Under the pieces are notes generated by a model. That model ran no database searches and was not told where the DNA came from. It saw nothing but the letters and a program-made list of their open reading frames with translations. Source: G965262015 sp965262015 (GTDB lineage: Bacteria > Spirochaetota > Leptospiria > Turneriellales > CBDBES01). Taken from it: a stretch of DNA of 64,000 nt. This document shows, piece by piece, positions 33,730 through 42,919 of this stretch. Made by a program: the position numbers and the translations under genes. The DNA is taken from the NCBI GenBank assembly GCA_965262015.1, contig OZ253494.1, forward strand, positions 62,001-126,000, given 5' to 3'. The stretch's first letter is position 1, and each line of letters opens with the position of its first letter.

Positions 33730-34386
33730 ATGCTAAACCGTCGTAGTGATTATTTATCTGTCTCTAGTGATTCAGGGGGTACAATAGATGAGAATTCATG
33801 GGCCGTTACATATGGGGATGTGGTTACGCTGTTATTGGTGTTTTTCATCTTAATCGCTTCTGCTGCTGATGTGAGTACAGCCAAGTTTGAACGCCTCAAG
33901 AAACTGTATAGCGACGAAAAGACAACAGAGGAAGAATTAGAAGAGACACTTCAAGGTGTAATCGATGCACATAATTTAAATGACAAAGTACTCATTCAGC
34001 CCAAAGCAGATGGCGTACATGTAATTATTAAAAATGATTTGTTATTTGTCTCAGCATCTGCAAGTATAACAGAAAGTAATCAAGCAAAAATCATGCCTAT
34101 TATTAAGTCGTTTCATTCACTACCCCCATCTTATAATTTTTCCATAGAAGGCCACACAGACGATGTGCCTATCAATAGTGTAGAATTTCCATCGAACTGG
34201 CACCTTTCCACAGAACGTGCTTTGTCTATTCTTAATTTATTTCTTGGTGATAGTTTTGAGAATGATCGGCTTCACATACAAGGTTTTGCAGATCAAAAAC
34301 CTCTATTCCCCAATATTGATAAACAAGGTAAACCCATACTCGCAAATCGTCAAAAAAATCGGAGAGCCACTATTCGTATTTACTAA
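33730..34386 (+). CDS. MotB-like protein with OmpA domain
   Basis: A 218-residue stator protein. The membrane segment has WAVTYGDVVTLLLVFFILI, in which Asp30 sits at the place of the proton-carrying Asp of MotB. A periplasmic linker follows and then an OmpA/MotB peptidoglycan-binding domain from about residue 85, with EGHTDDVPI and the LSTERALSILNLF helix, ending in KNRRATIRIY. It would anchor the channel in the cell wall. The 3' end overlaps the convergent gene at 34383 by 4 bases. Confidence 0.9.
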   Translation: MLNRRSDYLSVSSDSGGTIDENSWAVTYGDVVTLLLVFFILIASAADVSTAKFERLKKLYSDEKTTEEELEETLQGVIDAHNLNDKVLIQPKADGVHVIIKNDLLFVSASASITESNQAKIMPIIKSFHSLPPSYNFSIEGHTDDVPINSVEFPSNWHLSTERALSILNLFLGDSFENDRLHIQGFADQKPLFPNIDKQGKPILANRQKNRRATIRIY

Positions 34387-35285
34387 AATAGATACATTAT
34401 TCCTACTGATACTTCAATTGTTATCGCATTTACTAAGAGTTGGGTAGCCACTGCTGAAAGATTTCCTTGTTCTTGCAGTATATTGTCCACATCCGTCAGT
34501 GGTACTGTCTCCAGTGTGTTCTTTTTATACACAATAAACTGGTACCCAACAATAAGCATGATAGCAAAACCTGTATCAAATCTCTTTAAAATTCCTATTT
34601 CTGGTTGCAGAACAACATTTTTAACAGCAAAATTAACTCCTATTTCTACTGTAGGTGTCTCTGAAAGAACTTGATCTTCTGGGAGTATGGTATAATCAGA
34701 AGCAAGTGTGGCATTCATTGTCCTATAAATAACATCCATTCCAATGCATGGTGAATACTCTGATTTAAACGGTAACAATAACCAACGGAGATTGTACTGG
34801 TATATTCTGAGACTTAATTTTGGCGTAGCAGAACATATAGCAGGTATAATAGTTGCTGCAAGGGGACATACAGACGTTATGATAAAGTGAAATCGGAAAG
34901 AAGTATATAGATACTCCGCAAAAATATGATCTATACCTAAGGTGCCCTGTGGTATAAAATCAATTATATTAAAGCCAAAATATAGGCCACTATTCCTAGC
35001 TACTAAGCCAAAAAAATCTTCATGACTCCCTTCTTTTACTTCCTCCGCTTCTTCCCATCTCCCTGGTAAGTTATCTACCATCTTGTTATGCAACTTTTTT
35101 TCCTTTCTTTTCTGATTATACTGATTATTCTGTTGATTTTTTTTTCTTTCTTTTTTTTCTTTCTTTTTTTGTTCTCGTATTTGCTGAAGAACATCAACTT
35201 CAGGCTGGTCTATTCCTTTTTGTGCCAATATATTACTCGTACAGCAGATACATAAGGTTAAGGAAAGGGTATGATAGAATCTCAT
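34383..35285 (-). CDS. Probable outer membrane beta-barrel protein
   Basis: A 300-residue protein with a signal peptide (LSLTLCICCTSNILAQ). A strongly charged Lys/Gln/Asn segment of about 40 residues follows (residues 35-75). The second part has repeated strands with aromatic girdles (SGLYFGFNIIDFIPQG, EYLYTSFRFHFIITS) and ends in GIMYLF, with the C-terminal Phe typical of outer membrane barrels. It is convergent with the motor-like operon and divergent from the next gene. No family was recognised. Confidence 0.55.
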   Translation of the reverse strand: MRFYHTLSLTLCICCTSNILAQKGIDQPEVDVLQQIREQKKKEKKERKKNQQNNQYNQKRKEKKLHNKMVDNLPGRWEEAEEVKEGSHEDFFGLVARNSGLYFGFNIIDFIPQGTLGIDHIFAEYLYTSFRFHFIITSVCPLAATIIPAICSATPKLSLRIYQYNLRWLLLPFKSEYSPCIGMDVIYRTMNATLASDYTILPEDQVLSETPTVEIGVNFAVKNVVLQPEIGILKRFDTGFAIMLIVGYQFIVYKKNTLETVPLTDVDNILQEQGNLSAVATQLLVNAITIEVSVGIMYLF

Positions 35286-35358
35286 AAAAAATAAAAAATT
35301 ATTGCATTATGGGTCTAGAATAGTAACCGTGTGTCCACTACAATACGTTGGAGGTTAT

Positions 35359-36093
35359 ATGCTTAGATTTTTCTGCACTGTACTTATATTGTTTGGATGT
35401 TTCGAGTTGTTTGCACAAAATACTCCAGAAGCGACAGGGCAAGGTGAATCAGTGTTGCCTAAGGTAACGATTGATTTAAATAAAAATCCTAAGTCTAGTT
35501 ATCTGGATGTTTTTCATGCTAAGCAGTATGCATCTCGTTTGCACAAGGAACATGGAAAAAGTATTCATACTTTGAAAGTGATAATTGCCAATTTTGGTTC
35601 TGAAGCAGATAAAAAAAGCTTATCCGCAATTAGCACGGATTATGGTAAGGTTTTACGGAAGGTGTATACAGGGAGACATGTTGAGGCATACCGTATTCTA
35701 TTACGTATGAATAACAGCATACGTAGTTTGTTTAGTACTTTATCAGATTCTTACTACAAAAGAGCGTCTCAGATGCTTGATTTATGTACAGATAAAATTG
35801 TAGAACTGGAACTTGCTGAGAGCACGGAGCCTGGCTCAGAAGTATATTCTAATTATAAATTAATTAGAAAAAATAAGAATCGATTGGCACATGCCTTTGA
35901 GCAGATATTTTTTGCGGAACAGATGAAGTCTCTTGAGTATTATACTCTCATGATTAGTCATTTGCGTTCAGCCAAGTCTTATGCAATTGCAATTTTGCGG
36001 GACACTGCTGCTACATCTCAAGACAGAAAGCAAACACTCACTAGGTATAAAATTGACTCAGAGGACACCAATAATATTATTGCACGAAAATAG
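35359..36093 (+). CDS. Secreted protein of unknown function
   Basis: ATG 35359 has GGAGG four bases upstream and starts a signal peptide (MLRFFCTVLILFGCFELFA). The 244-residue protein is mostly helical, with long polar segments (KQYASRLHKEHGKSIHTLK, LIRKNKNRLAHAFEQIFF). No motif was recognised. A frame from 35302 would add an unlikely N-terminal stretch. It overlaps the amidase start by about 14 bases, so the two are probably cotranscribed, and may work together at the cell wall. Confidence 0.6.
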   Translation: MLRFFCTVLILFGCFELFAQNTPEATGQGESVLPKVTIDLNKNPKSSYLDVFHAKQYASRLHKEHGKSIHTLKVIIANFGSEADKKSLSAISTDYGKVLRKVYTGRHVEAYRILLRMNNSIRSLFSTLSDSYYKRASQMLDLCTDKIVELELAESTEPGSEVYSNYKLIRKNKNRLAHAFEQIFFAEQMKSLEYYTLMISHLRSAKSYAIAILRDTAATSQDRKQTLTRYKIDSEDTNNIIARK

Positions 36094-37534
36094 TAATCTA
36101 CTATATTCTATTATTTGCATTCTGTTGTTTGCGATCTTTACTCCAGTTCTTTTAGTGGCTGAGGTAAATACAGTCTCTCCGGCATCTGTAAGGGATGATG
36201 GTGATGTTCCTTATTCATCCAATAAGTTTCGTGTTGTAGTTGATCCTGGACATGGAGGGTTGGCCATGCAACCATCATCTATTTATGGTGATAAGTATGA
36301 TGCCATTACACAGAAGTACACAGAAGCATTCCGTCCTGGTGCAGTTTATAATGGTGTTTATGAGCATGAAATCACTTATAAGATTGCTAACGGTGTGAAG
36401 AAATATTTAGATCTCACCCTAGATGTATCTGATCATACTGCCTATAAAAAGTTATTATCCAAATATATTTCTAACTTTTCTGGAGAATTACAACCTATTA
36501 AGGCTTATTTATCTCGCTCGGATAGTTATTTCACAGACTATAAGAAACATAGTGTGGATCCAAATGCATCTTATCGACTATATGATTACCCTAATATCCA
36601 TACTCATGAACGTGAGCAAGCTAGAATCAGTAGAATTAACGCTTTATTACCTCACTTGGTTGTTTCTATACACATGACTATGGGAAAATTATCTACAAAT
36701 GGTCTACTGCATGCAGTGATTACACCTGGATTAGATACGTATTTATGGGCTCTCAAGTATGTGCAAGAGATAGATAAACGAGAAGAAATTTTTGATATTT
36801 TTCATGCTTCTGCTTATGCTAAATGGTTTTTAAGTATTAACAGAAATCATTTTACTTCATTCTTGTCTGACGCTCATCTTTATTTTACTGGCTATTGGGG
36901 AGATTCTGCTGGCTTACATGCAGAACTCAATCAATTTAAGGGTTATAAACATAATATGATTGATTGGTCTTATCAGGATAATCTAAATTGGGAAGAGGAG
37001 GGTCGCCTGCATGCAGACAATTCTCGTTATTCCTCAGATATGAGAACTCTGGTATTGGAGGGAAAATTCTGGAAACGTGAGCGTAGCCAATATGAATTTT
37101 TTAGGCGAGAGAAAGGCAAAGAAAATTATGGTGGTGATAACCTATATGCTTCAAATGAAGTATTACGCTATATTCGTATGGGGTTATTAGCTAATCGGAT
37201 AGACCAGATGTCGTCATTACCTGAAATTGGTAAGCCATATATATCTGTATGGTCTTTACCATTATATGTAAACGCAGTTGTTGCTTTTGTGGAAATTGGT
37301 TATTTAGATCTAAAAAAGGATTCAGATAGAGTCTTAAAATATAGTACTATTTACTCTGAGGCGATTGCAGTAGCAATTTATTCACTTTTATTTTCTTTGC
37401 CCCACAAAGCAGAAAATAAAGAATTTTTCTTGCCTTGGGGCGAGGCTATTGATTACGATAAATATAGTGATTATTTTTCGCAGGTTGTTATGACCACAGA
37501 GGAGTCTCAGATACCTGGTGCACTATCAAAGTAA
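36080..37534 (+). CDS. N-acetylmuramoyl-L-alanine amidase (Amidase_3 type)
   Basis: Cell wall hydrolase cleaving the bond between MurNAc and the peptide. After a signal-like segment (LLYSIICILLFAIFTPVLLVA), the zinc residues are readable: His in VVVDPGHGG, Glu in YEHEITYKIA, His in LVVSIHMT, and a catalytic Glu in FVEIGYLD. There is a long insert between the first two and the last motifs, so the protein has about 484 residues. The start is uncertain: TTG 36080 is the latest start before the signal, and the open frame begins at 35981. It lies upstream of the FapA gene. Confidence 0.8.
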   Translation: MHENSNLLYSIICILLFAIFTPVLLVAEVNTVSPASVRDDGDVPYSSNKFRVVVDPGHGGLAMQPSSIYGDKYDAITQKYTEAFRPGAVYNGVYEHEITYKIANGVKKYLDLTLDVSDHTAYKKLLSKYISNFSGELQPIKAYLSRSDSYFTDYKKHSVDPNASYRLYDYPNIHTHEREQARISRINALLPHLVVSIHMTMGKLSTNGLLHAVITPGLDTYLWALKYVQEIDKREEIFDIFHASAYAKWFLSINRNHFTSFLSDAHLYFTGYWGDSAGLHAELNQFKGYKHNMIDWSYQDNLNWEEEGRLHADNSRYSSDMRTLVLEGKFWKRERSQYEFFRREKGKENYGGDNLYASNEVLRYIRMGLLANRIDQMSSLPEIGKPYISVWSLPLYVNAVVAFVEIGYLDLKKDSDRVLKYSTIYSEAIAVAIYSLLFSLPHKAENKEFFLPWGEAIDYDKYSDYFSQVVMTTEESQIPGALSK

Positions 37535-37552
37535 TTTATTAAAAATGGAGTT

Positions 37553-39541
37553 ATGGATCAACTAAAAGGTATTTTGCTTTCAGCTGAGGTAGAGTTAGAA
37601 GAGTCTTTTTCTAAATACAGTGCTTTAAATGAGGTGGAAGTGGTAGCATCATCTATTCCAGAAGCTTTGTCTATTGCCTCTCGTGAATTACGTGTACCAG
37701 TTAATGATTTAAAATATACAGTTATCCGAGAAGGGCATAATGGGCTATTTGGCATAGGTAAGATGCCTTACCAACTTTTTATTTCTAAAAAAATTGGAGA
37801 GCATTTACCAGAACAGCATGGTACTCCGGAGAACTCTGAAGATGGTGACGAGAGGAGCATTAGCGAAGAAGCTACTGCCAATGTTGTGAACCGTGATGGC
37901 AAAGCTATTGTAAGATTATTTAAGCGAGGTGTATGCCTAAAAGTTATACCTGAGGTCGGCTCAGGGTTACCAAGTGATCTCCCTACTGCCTTGAAAATTA
38001 TTAACTCTTTTGGTATCATTGAATTTGATAAGTCTTTGGTGGCCCAAGTTGTAAAAGAGAAAAAAAATGTTTTTGTTATCATTGCTTCTTTTCGCACAAC
38101 ATCTGGGTCTGATTCTAAATTATCTATTATACTCTCGCCGGATGAAATGAATGGTTACGTCAATATCCAACCACCCAAACCAGGAGGACTACATCTAGAG
38201 GTCCGCAATGTAGAGTTTGCTTTGAAAAGATTTAGTATAATCCATGGTATAGATATAAAAAGTATTGAAGATCTACTGGATGATGCAATCTATAATATAA
38301 ATGTTGTAGTTGCTCGTGGTGACGAAGCGGTACCAGGTAAAAATGCATATATTGATTATAAAGTGAACATCGATAAAAATAAACTTTTTGAAGCGGATTC
38401 TCAAGGGCGCATTGATTTTTTTAAGAAAGATATTCTAGAAAATGTTGTCCAAAATCAGTTACTAGCAGAAGTGATACCAGCAGGAAAGGGTGAAGAGGGA
38501 TGTACTGTGACGGGTAAAAAATTACCTACTAGATCAGGTGTATCTATAGAACTCAAACCGGGTAAAGGTACCATTTTATCATCAGATCAAATAAAGTTAT
38601 TTTCTGAAAAAAATGGTCAGGTAGTTTTTCTTAATGGTAAACTAAATGTTGAAGATGTATATGTTGTTCATGGTGATGCGGGCTTGACAACAGGAAATAT
38701 ATCATTCCTTGGCTCTGTGCGTATCGTTGGTTCAGTGGTAGATAATACTTCCATACGTGCCGTAGGCAATATTGGTGTTGGTGGTAATGTACAAAAAGCT
38801 TTTATAGAAGCGGAAGGTGATGTCCTAGTCCGAGGCGGTGTACAGGGTAGGAATAGTGGTGTTATAGAGTCAACTAACGGGAGTATTTTTGCTAAATATG
38901 TCCAAAATGTACATATTATAGCTGAGAAAGACTTATTAGTCTCGGAAGCGATCATGCATTCTAATGTATCTGTGGGCGAAATGTTAATGTGCTATGGGAA
39001 CAGAGCGCAGATGATAGGGGGGGTTGCCATGGTTGGCAGAGAAATTCGTGCGAAATCTATTGGAGCTCAGGCATCAACTCCTACTAAGTTAGTGGTTGGG
39101 GTTAATCCTAAAATACTCACAGAGATACATCGGTTAGAGGCACTTATATCTTCTATAAAAGATAAAATAAGTGTTGTTGAACAAACAGTAAAAACTTTGC
39201 AATCTCAGTCAGATCTTAATAAGATCTCAAATGATAAGATGAAAGTATTATTTGAAACTAAAGACAATATTGGTAAGTTTACAATAGAGATGCAGCAATT
39301 GCAAGGGAAAGTAGAAGTCTTGCAAAAATCTCTAGTTAAAAAGAGTGGTGCTGGTGTTCATATACAAAAGACTCTATATCCTGGGGTAAGTATAGAAATT
39401 AACGATGCTATTTTTGAAGTAAGAGATGAATATCGTAATGTTAGTCTAGTAGAGGCAAATGGAAGTATTAAAATTATTCCTTATTGCCCACTAGATGCAT
39501 CTAGTGCCTTACGAAAGGATACTTTGTTATTGCGTTTATGA
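37553..39541 (+). CDS. Jag-N / FapA (DUF342) family protein
   Basis: A 662-residue protein. Residues 20-80 form a Jag-N-like domain (SSIPEALSIASRELRVPVNDLKYTV, GLFGIGKMPYQLF). The rest, from about 225, is the FapA part with repeated glycine-rich strands (GDAGLTTGNISFLGSVRIVG, AVGNIGVGGNVQKAFIEAEGDVLVRG) and a C-terminal coiled coil (residues 525-600). FapA-type proteins occur widely in Firmicutes and spirochaetes; the biochemical function is unknown, perhaps a polymer-binding role. It starts 18 bases after the amidase stop. Confidence 0.85.
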   Translation: MDQLKGILLSAEVELEESFSKYSALNEVEVVASSIPEALSIASRELRVPVNDLKYTVIREGHNGLFGIGKMPYQLFISKKIGEHLPEQHGTPENSEDGDERSISEEATANVVNRDGKAIVRLFKRGVCLKVIPEVGSGLPSDLPTALKIINSFGIIEFDKSLVAQVVKEKKNVFVIIASFRTTSGSDSKLSIILSPDEMNGYVNIQPPKPGGLHLEVRNVEFALKRFSIIHGIDIKSIEDLLDDAIYNINVVVARGDEAVPGKNAYIDYKVNIDKNKLFEADSQGRIDFFKKDILENVVQNQLLAEVIPAGKGEEGCTVTGKKLPTRSGVSIELKPGKGTILSSDQIKLFSEKNGQVVFLNGKLNVEDVYVVHGDAGLTTGNISFLGSVRIVGSVVDNTSIRAVGNIGVGGNVQKAFIEAEGDVLVRGGVQGRNSGVIESTNGSIFAKYVQNVHIIAEKDLLVSEAIMHSNVSVGEMLMCYGNRAQMIGGVAMVGREIRAKSIGAQASTPTKLVVGVNPKILTEIHRLEALISSIKDKISVVEQTVKTLQSQSDLNKISNDKMKVLFETKDNIGKFTIEMQQLQGKVEVLQKSLVKKSGAGVHIQKTLYPGVSIEINDAIFEVRDEYRNVSLVEANGSIKIIPYCPLDASSALRKDTLLLRL

Positions 39542-39547
39542 AATCAT

Positions 39548-39781
39548 ATGTCTATTAAACCAATAGATTTACAAGTTAATATGCGTGCAAGCTTACAAGC
39601 GTCTCAGCACCATGGATATGCTTTATCCCAAATAGAGAATGAACGTAAAAGGATGGAACAGAAGGGTATTGAAGAACATAGCAGAGAGAAAAAGTCTGTC
39701 CCTATATCTAAGGGCGTGTACGCAACGACACGAGAAGCTAACAAACAAAAAAAACATAATAATCTAGATAAATATGCTTAA
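39548..39781 (+). CDS. Small basic protein of unknown function
   Basis: A 77-residue, charged protein without signal or membrane segment (MSIKPIDLQVNMRASLQAS, then RKRMEQKGIEEHSREKK). The SIKPIDLQVN start resembles N-terminal segments of flagellar or secretion-associated small proteins, but no family was recognised. It is 6 bases after the FapA-type gene and convergent with cca, overlapping it by 4 bases. A partner role with FapA is possible from position only. Confidence 0.5.
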   Translation: MSIKPIDLQVNMRASLQASQHHGYALSQIENERKRMEQKGIEEHSREKKSVPISKGVYATTREANKQKKHNNLDKYA

Positions 39782-41196
39782 CTATGATAAGATTTTTGTG
39801 CGAATCTCTGTAAGATTTCTTTTTGATTGAATTGGGGGTATCTAATGACCAATCGGTGTAGCTTGTCTATAACCATACCTAGTTCTTTGCCTTGGAATCC
39901 TATTTGTTTAAGATGGTGGCCATTAATCTCTAATTCTTGTAAATATATTGGTTCATTTTGGATACTTTCTAGTAAATTATCTAGAGATTTCTTAGTAGAA
40001 ATATAATTCTTTTGAAAGAGAGATAGGGATGAAAGCCTATATTTTTGTACTTCCTTGAAGGCTACGATTGAACAAAAATAATGTATGTGGTTATTTAAAT
40101 ATTCTGGAAGAATATTACAGAGTATCTTTTTAAACATGTTTTTACTAATTTTATTTTTCTTTGTTTTACAAAGGTTTTGTCGTCTAAATATACTTCCCTT
40201 GTCTTGAGATTTGTGGTTGTAATCATTATCAAGCTTAAATAAGGGAGAAAACAGGTACTCCACAGATTGATTGATTTCACGATTAGCTATTTTAAGAGTT
40301 TTACCAACTGTAGCGTATTTTTGACAGAAATCAGACGGGGAAAGAGAAACTGTAATATATTCGCAGTATAACATATAAGCAAAGTATATACTAAATTGGT
40401 TTATATCCGCTAGGTATAAAAGTTTAATATAACTAGAAAATATTTTATGGTCATGGTAAAAAGTAAAATCTTTCAGTAAAATTGACATTATACCAGATTT
40501 ATATAGCAATTTCCAAAAAATATCTTTTCTATCGTATGTAGTCGTTTTAATCCATTCCGCTAGAAATCTTTCAGCAACTATTTTATTTGCCATATAGCTA
40601 GATTGGCTAAGGGCCTTTTTTACTTGAGATTCTAAGGTAAAGTTAAGTTGAGCTGCAAATCTACAAGCCCTCACTAACCTCAAAGCGTCTTCGCCAAAAC
40701 GTTCATTTGCTTTACCAATAGTCCGTATTATTTGTTTTTTTAGGTCTTGTAGGCCATTCGTATAGTCAATGAGTATGCCTTGTGTGATATCATAGGCCAT
40801 ACCATTGATAGTGAAATCTCTACGAATTACATCAGTCTCTAAGTTTGTACCATAAGTCACTTTTTCTGGTCTTCTACCATCTTTATAGTCTTGTTCTTCA
40901 CGATATGTTGTAATTTCTACGGCTACACCTTTATAAATTACAAGTATAGTACCAAACTGTATACCCACTGGTACTGTATGCTTAAATAGAGACGATATGT
41001 CTTGGGGTAGGGCATTAGTAGTAAAATCTAAATCTGCTATTTGTTTTTTTAGCAAGAGATCTCGGACAGAACCACCTACTAGATACAGATCAAAGCCAGC
41101 CTCTTTTACCGTTGTATTAATGAATAAAGAAGCTTCACGTAGTTTCTCTGGCATGTTCATTAAGAGATCTAGTCGCAAGATATTCTTCTTGGACAT
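39778..41196 (-). CDS. cca: CCA tRNA nucleotidyltransferase / poly(A) polymerase family
   Basis: Adds or repairs the 3' CCA of tRNAs. The N-terminal nucleotidyltransferase domain has LVGGSVRDLLL and DLDFTTNA, where the DxD pair binds metals. The RRDFTINGMAYD motif follows, then ERFGEDALRLVRACRFAAQL. The C-terminal half is longer and more divergent; the total is 472 residues. tRNA-Leu in this window lacks encoded CCA, which makes this enzyme necessary. A poly(A) polymerase role cannot be excluded from sequence alone. Confidence 0.9.
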   Translation of the reverse strand: MSKKNILRLDLLMNMPEKLREASLFINTTVKEAGFDLYLVGGSVRDLLLKKQIADLDFTTNALPQDISSLFKHTVPVGIQFGTILVIYKGVAVEITTYREEQDYKDGRRPEKVTYGTNLETDVIRRDFTINGMAYDITQGILIDYTNGLQDLKKQIIRTIGKANERFGEDALRLVRACRFAAQLNFTLESQVKKALSQSSYMANKIVAERFLAEWIKTTTYDRKDIFWKLLYKSGIMSILLKDFTFYHDHKIFSSYIKLLYLADINQFSIYFAYMLYCEYITVSLSPSDFCQKYATVGKTLKIANREINQSVEYLFSPLFKLDNDYNHKSQDKGSIFRRQNLCKTKKNKISKNMFKKILCNILPEYLNNHIHYFCSIVAFKEVQKYRLSSLSLFQKNYISTKKSLDNLLESIQNEPIYLQELEINGHHLKQIGFQGKELGMVIDKLHRLVIRYPQFNQKEILQRFAQKSYHS

Positions 41197-41202
41197 ATAA
41201 CA

Positions 41203-41778
41203 TCATATCCGCTTTAAGAACATGTAGAAAAATACTTTTTCTGCATGGAAAATACCACATCTTGGAAAGGCATGCAATATATGGTTTTGCTTAGAAAAAG
41301 AGTCCATACGGCGAAAAGATTTTGTTAAGGCAATACTGGGGTGTGCTTCAATGCTAGCTTCTATGGCCTCTCTCTCTGGAATGTGATGTATACGTATTTT
41401 TTGAGAATCTGCTTTTTTGATAGTATGGTAAGATTCATGTATTTTTTTCTTATGTTCTGGGAGAACTAAGCAACCCCCTAAGCTATTAAGCAACTTTTTA
41501 ATTACTTTATGTGGATTATTATAATATATAATAGCTGGTATGCATGTTATGTTGTATTTGGCAAGAATATGCCGCATCCTAGAGATATGTTTTCCCGATT
41601 TTTGATAATCACCTTTTTCTTCGAAACCAATGATAGTCATATCTCGAGTAATAGTTTTTTTAATAGTCACTTGATTAAATGAGCCAGTATAGTAAAAGAG
41701 GTATGTAAAAAGGCCTGGTACCATTATTGTCAAGAAAATAATGAGTAGTATGGTTTTGAGTTTTGAACTTTGAAGCAT
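41203..41778 (-). CDS. Membrane-anchored GyrI-like domain protein
   Basis: A 191-residue protein with one N-terminal membrane segment (TILLIIFLTIMVPGLFTYLF). The soluble part begins MTIIGFEEKGDYQKSGKHIS and continues ITCIPAIIYYNNP, GGCLVLPE, then HIPEREAIEASIE, the order seen in GyrI/AraC effector-binding or SOUL-like proteins (beta-alpha repeat). The assignment is tentative. It starts about 70 bases from the divergent aro gene and is followed by cca. Confidence 0.45.
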   Translation of the reverse strand: MLQSSKLKTILLIIFLTIMVPGLFTYLFYYTGSFNQVTIKKTITRDMTIIGFEEKGDYQKSGKHISRMRHILAKYNITCIPAIIYYNNPHKVIKKLLNSLGGCLVLPEHKKKIHESYHTIKKADSQKIRIHHIPEREAIEASIEAHPSIALTKSFRRMDSFSKQNHILHAFPRCGIFHAEKVFFYMFLKRI

Positions 41779-41850
41779 AACTGTTTGTTTGCTATCAGTT
41801 TCATATTGTAAAGGCTATTTTGGTTCCTTATTTACGCTGAACTGTTTTAT

Positions 41851-42906
41851 ATGATGGATCACATAAAGGATATTAATATACGTGTTGTGGAACGGCTGAT
41901 TACTCCTAAAGAGCTTAAGGCAAATTATCCATGTAATTCTGAGCAGGCTTCTTTTGTAATGGAGACAAGAGAGGAAATAAGAAATATCATTCTTGGTAAA
42001 GATAAACGTTTGCTACTTATTATGGGGCCATGCTCGGTGCATGACAAAGTATCCATTGTAGAGTATGCAGGTTTACTTGCTGAATTTAGAGAAAAAATGA
42101 AAGATCAGTTTTGTATTGTAATGAGGGTATATTTTGAAAAACCACGTACTACAATTGGTTGGAAAGGTCTTATCAATGATCCTAATATGGATAGTAGTGG
42201 TAATATTGAGCTTGGTTTAAAACAAGCAAGAGAAATCCTCATTGAAATTTTAGGGAAGAGGATACCTGCTGCCACTGAGTTTTTGGATCCTATTATACCA
42301 CAATATACAGCGGATCTAGTGAGTTGGGCAGCCATTGGTGCCAGAACCACTGAATCGCAAACACATAGAGAAATGTCTAGTGGTCTTTCTATGCCAGTGG
42401 GTTTCAAAAATAGTACAGATGGTAATTCACGTGTTGCAATGGATGCGATGAAATCGGCCTTATATCCTCATTATTTTTTAGGTATTGATCAAGATGGTCA
42501 AATATGCCGAGTGTCTACCAAGGGCAATCCTTGCGGACATATTATTTTACGGGGTGGGAGCGATAAACCAAACTATGATCCTGATACTATCATCGCTGTT
42601 GCTAAACAATTAGAGTTGTTAAAGTTACCCTCTGGTGTTGTGGTAGATTGTAGTCATGCTAATGCAGACAAGAAGTTTGAGCAGCAGGTGTATGTGTGGA
42701 ATAATCTCATTGAACAGATTCTATCTGGTCAAAAAAATATTATAGGTATGATGGTTGAGAGTAACCTTTTTGAAGGCAATCAAAAATTAGATGATCCTAA
42801 ACAGCTGAAGTATGGCATTTCTATTACAGACCCTTGTATTAGTTTTGCTACGACTGCAGAGATATTAGAGAATGCCTATAAAAAATTATCGTCTAGAAAA
42901 AACTAA
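41851..42906 (+). CDS. 3-deoxy-7-phosphoheptulonate synthase, AroF/G/H type
   Basis: First step of the shikimate pathway, condensing phosphoenolpyruvate and erythrose 4-phosphate. The 351-residue protein has LLIMGPCSVHD, MRVYFEKPRTTIGWKGL, ARTTESQTHREMSSGLSMPVGFKNSTDG, and the metal-binding VVDCSHANA and MVESNLFEG motifs of the type I DAHP synthases. The paralogue (Phe-, Tyr- or Trp-sensitive) cannot be told from this. No other aro gene is close by. Confidence 0.95.
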   Translation: MMDHIKDINIRVVERLITPKELKANYPCNSEQASFVMETREEIRNIILGKDKRLLLIMGPCSVHDKVSIVEYAGLLAEFREKMKDQFCIVMRVYFEKPRTTIGWKGLINDPNMDSSGNIELGLKQAREILIEILGKRIPAATEFLDPIIPQYTADLVSWAAIGARTTESQTHREMSSGLSMPVGFKNSTDGNSRVAMDAMKSALYPHYFLGIDQDGQICRVSTKGNPCGHIILRGGSDKPNYDPDTIIAVAKQLELLKLPSGVVVDCSHANADKKFEQQVYVWNNLIEQILSGQKNIIGMMVESNLFEGNQKLDDPKQLKYGISITDPCISFATTAEILENAYKKLSSRKN

Positions 42907-42919
42907 TAAATAGCTTAGA

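Noticed and set aside
33730..34386. MotB-like gene as an antiphage Zorya component
   Set aside because: ZorA/ZorB are also MotA/MotB-like, but no helicase or nuclease gene follows, and the FliG-like partner fits a rotor-stator system better.
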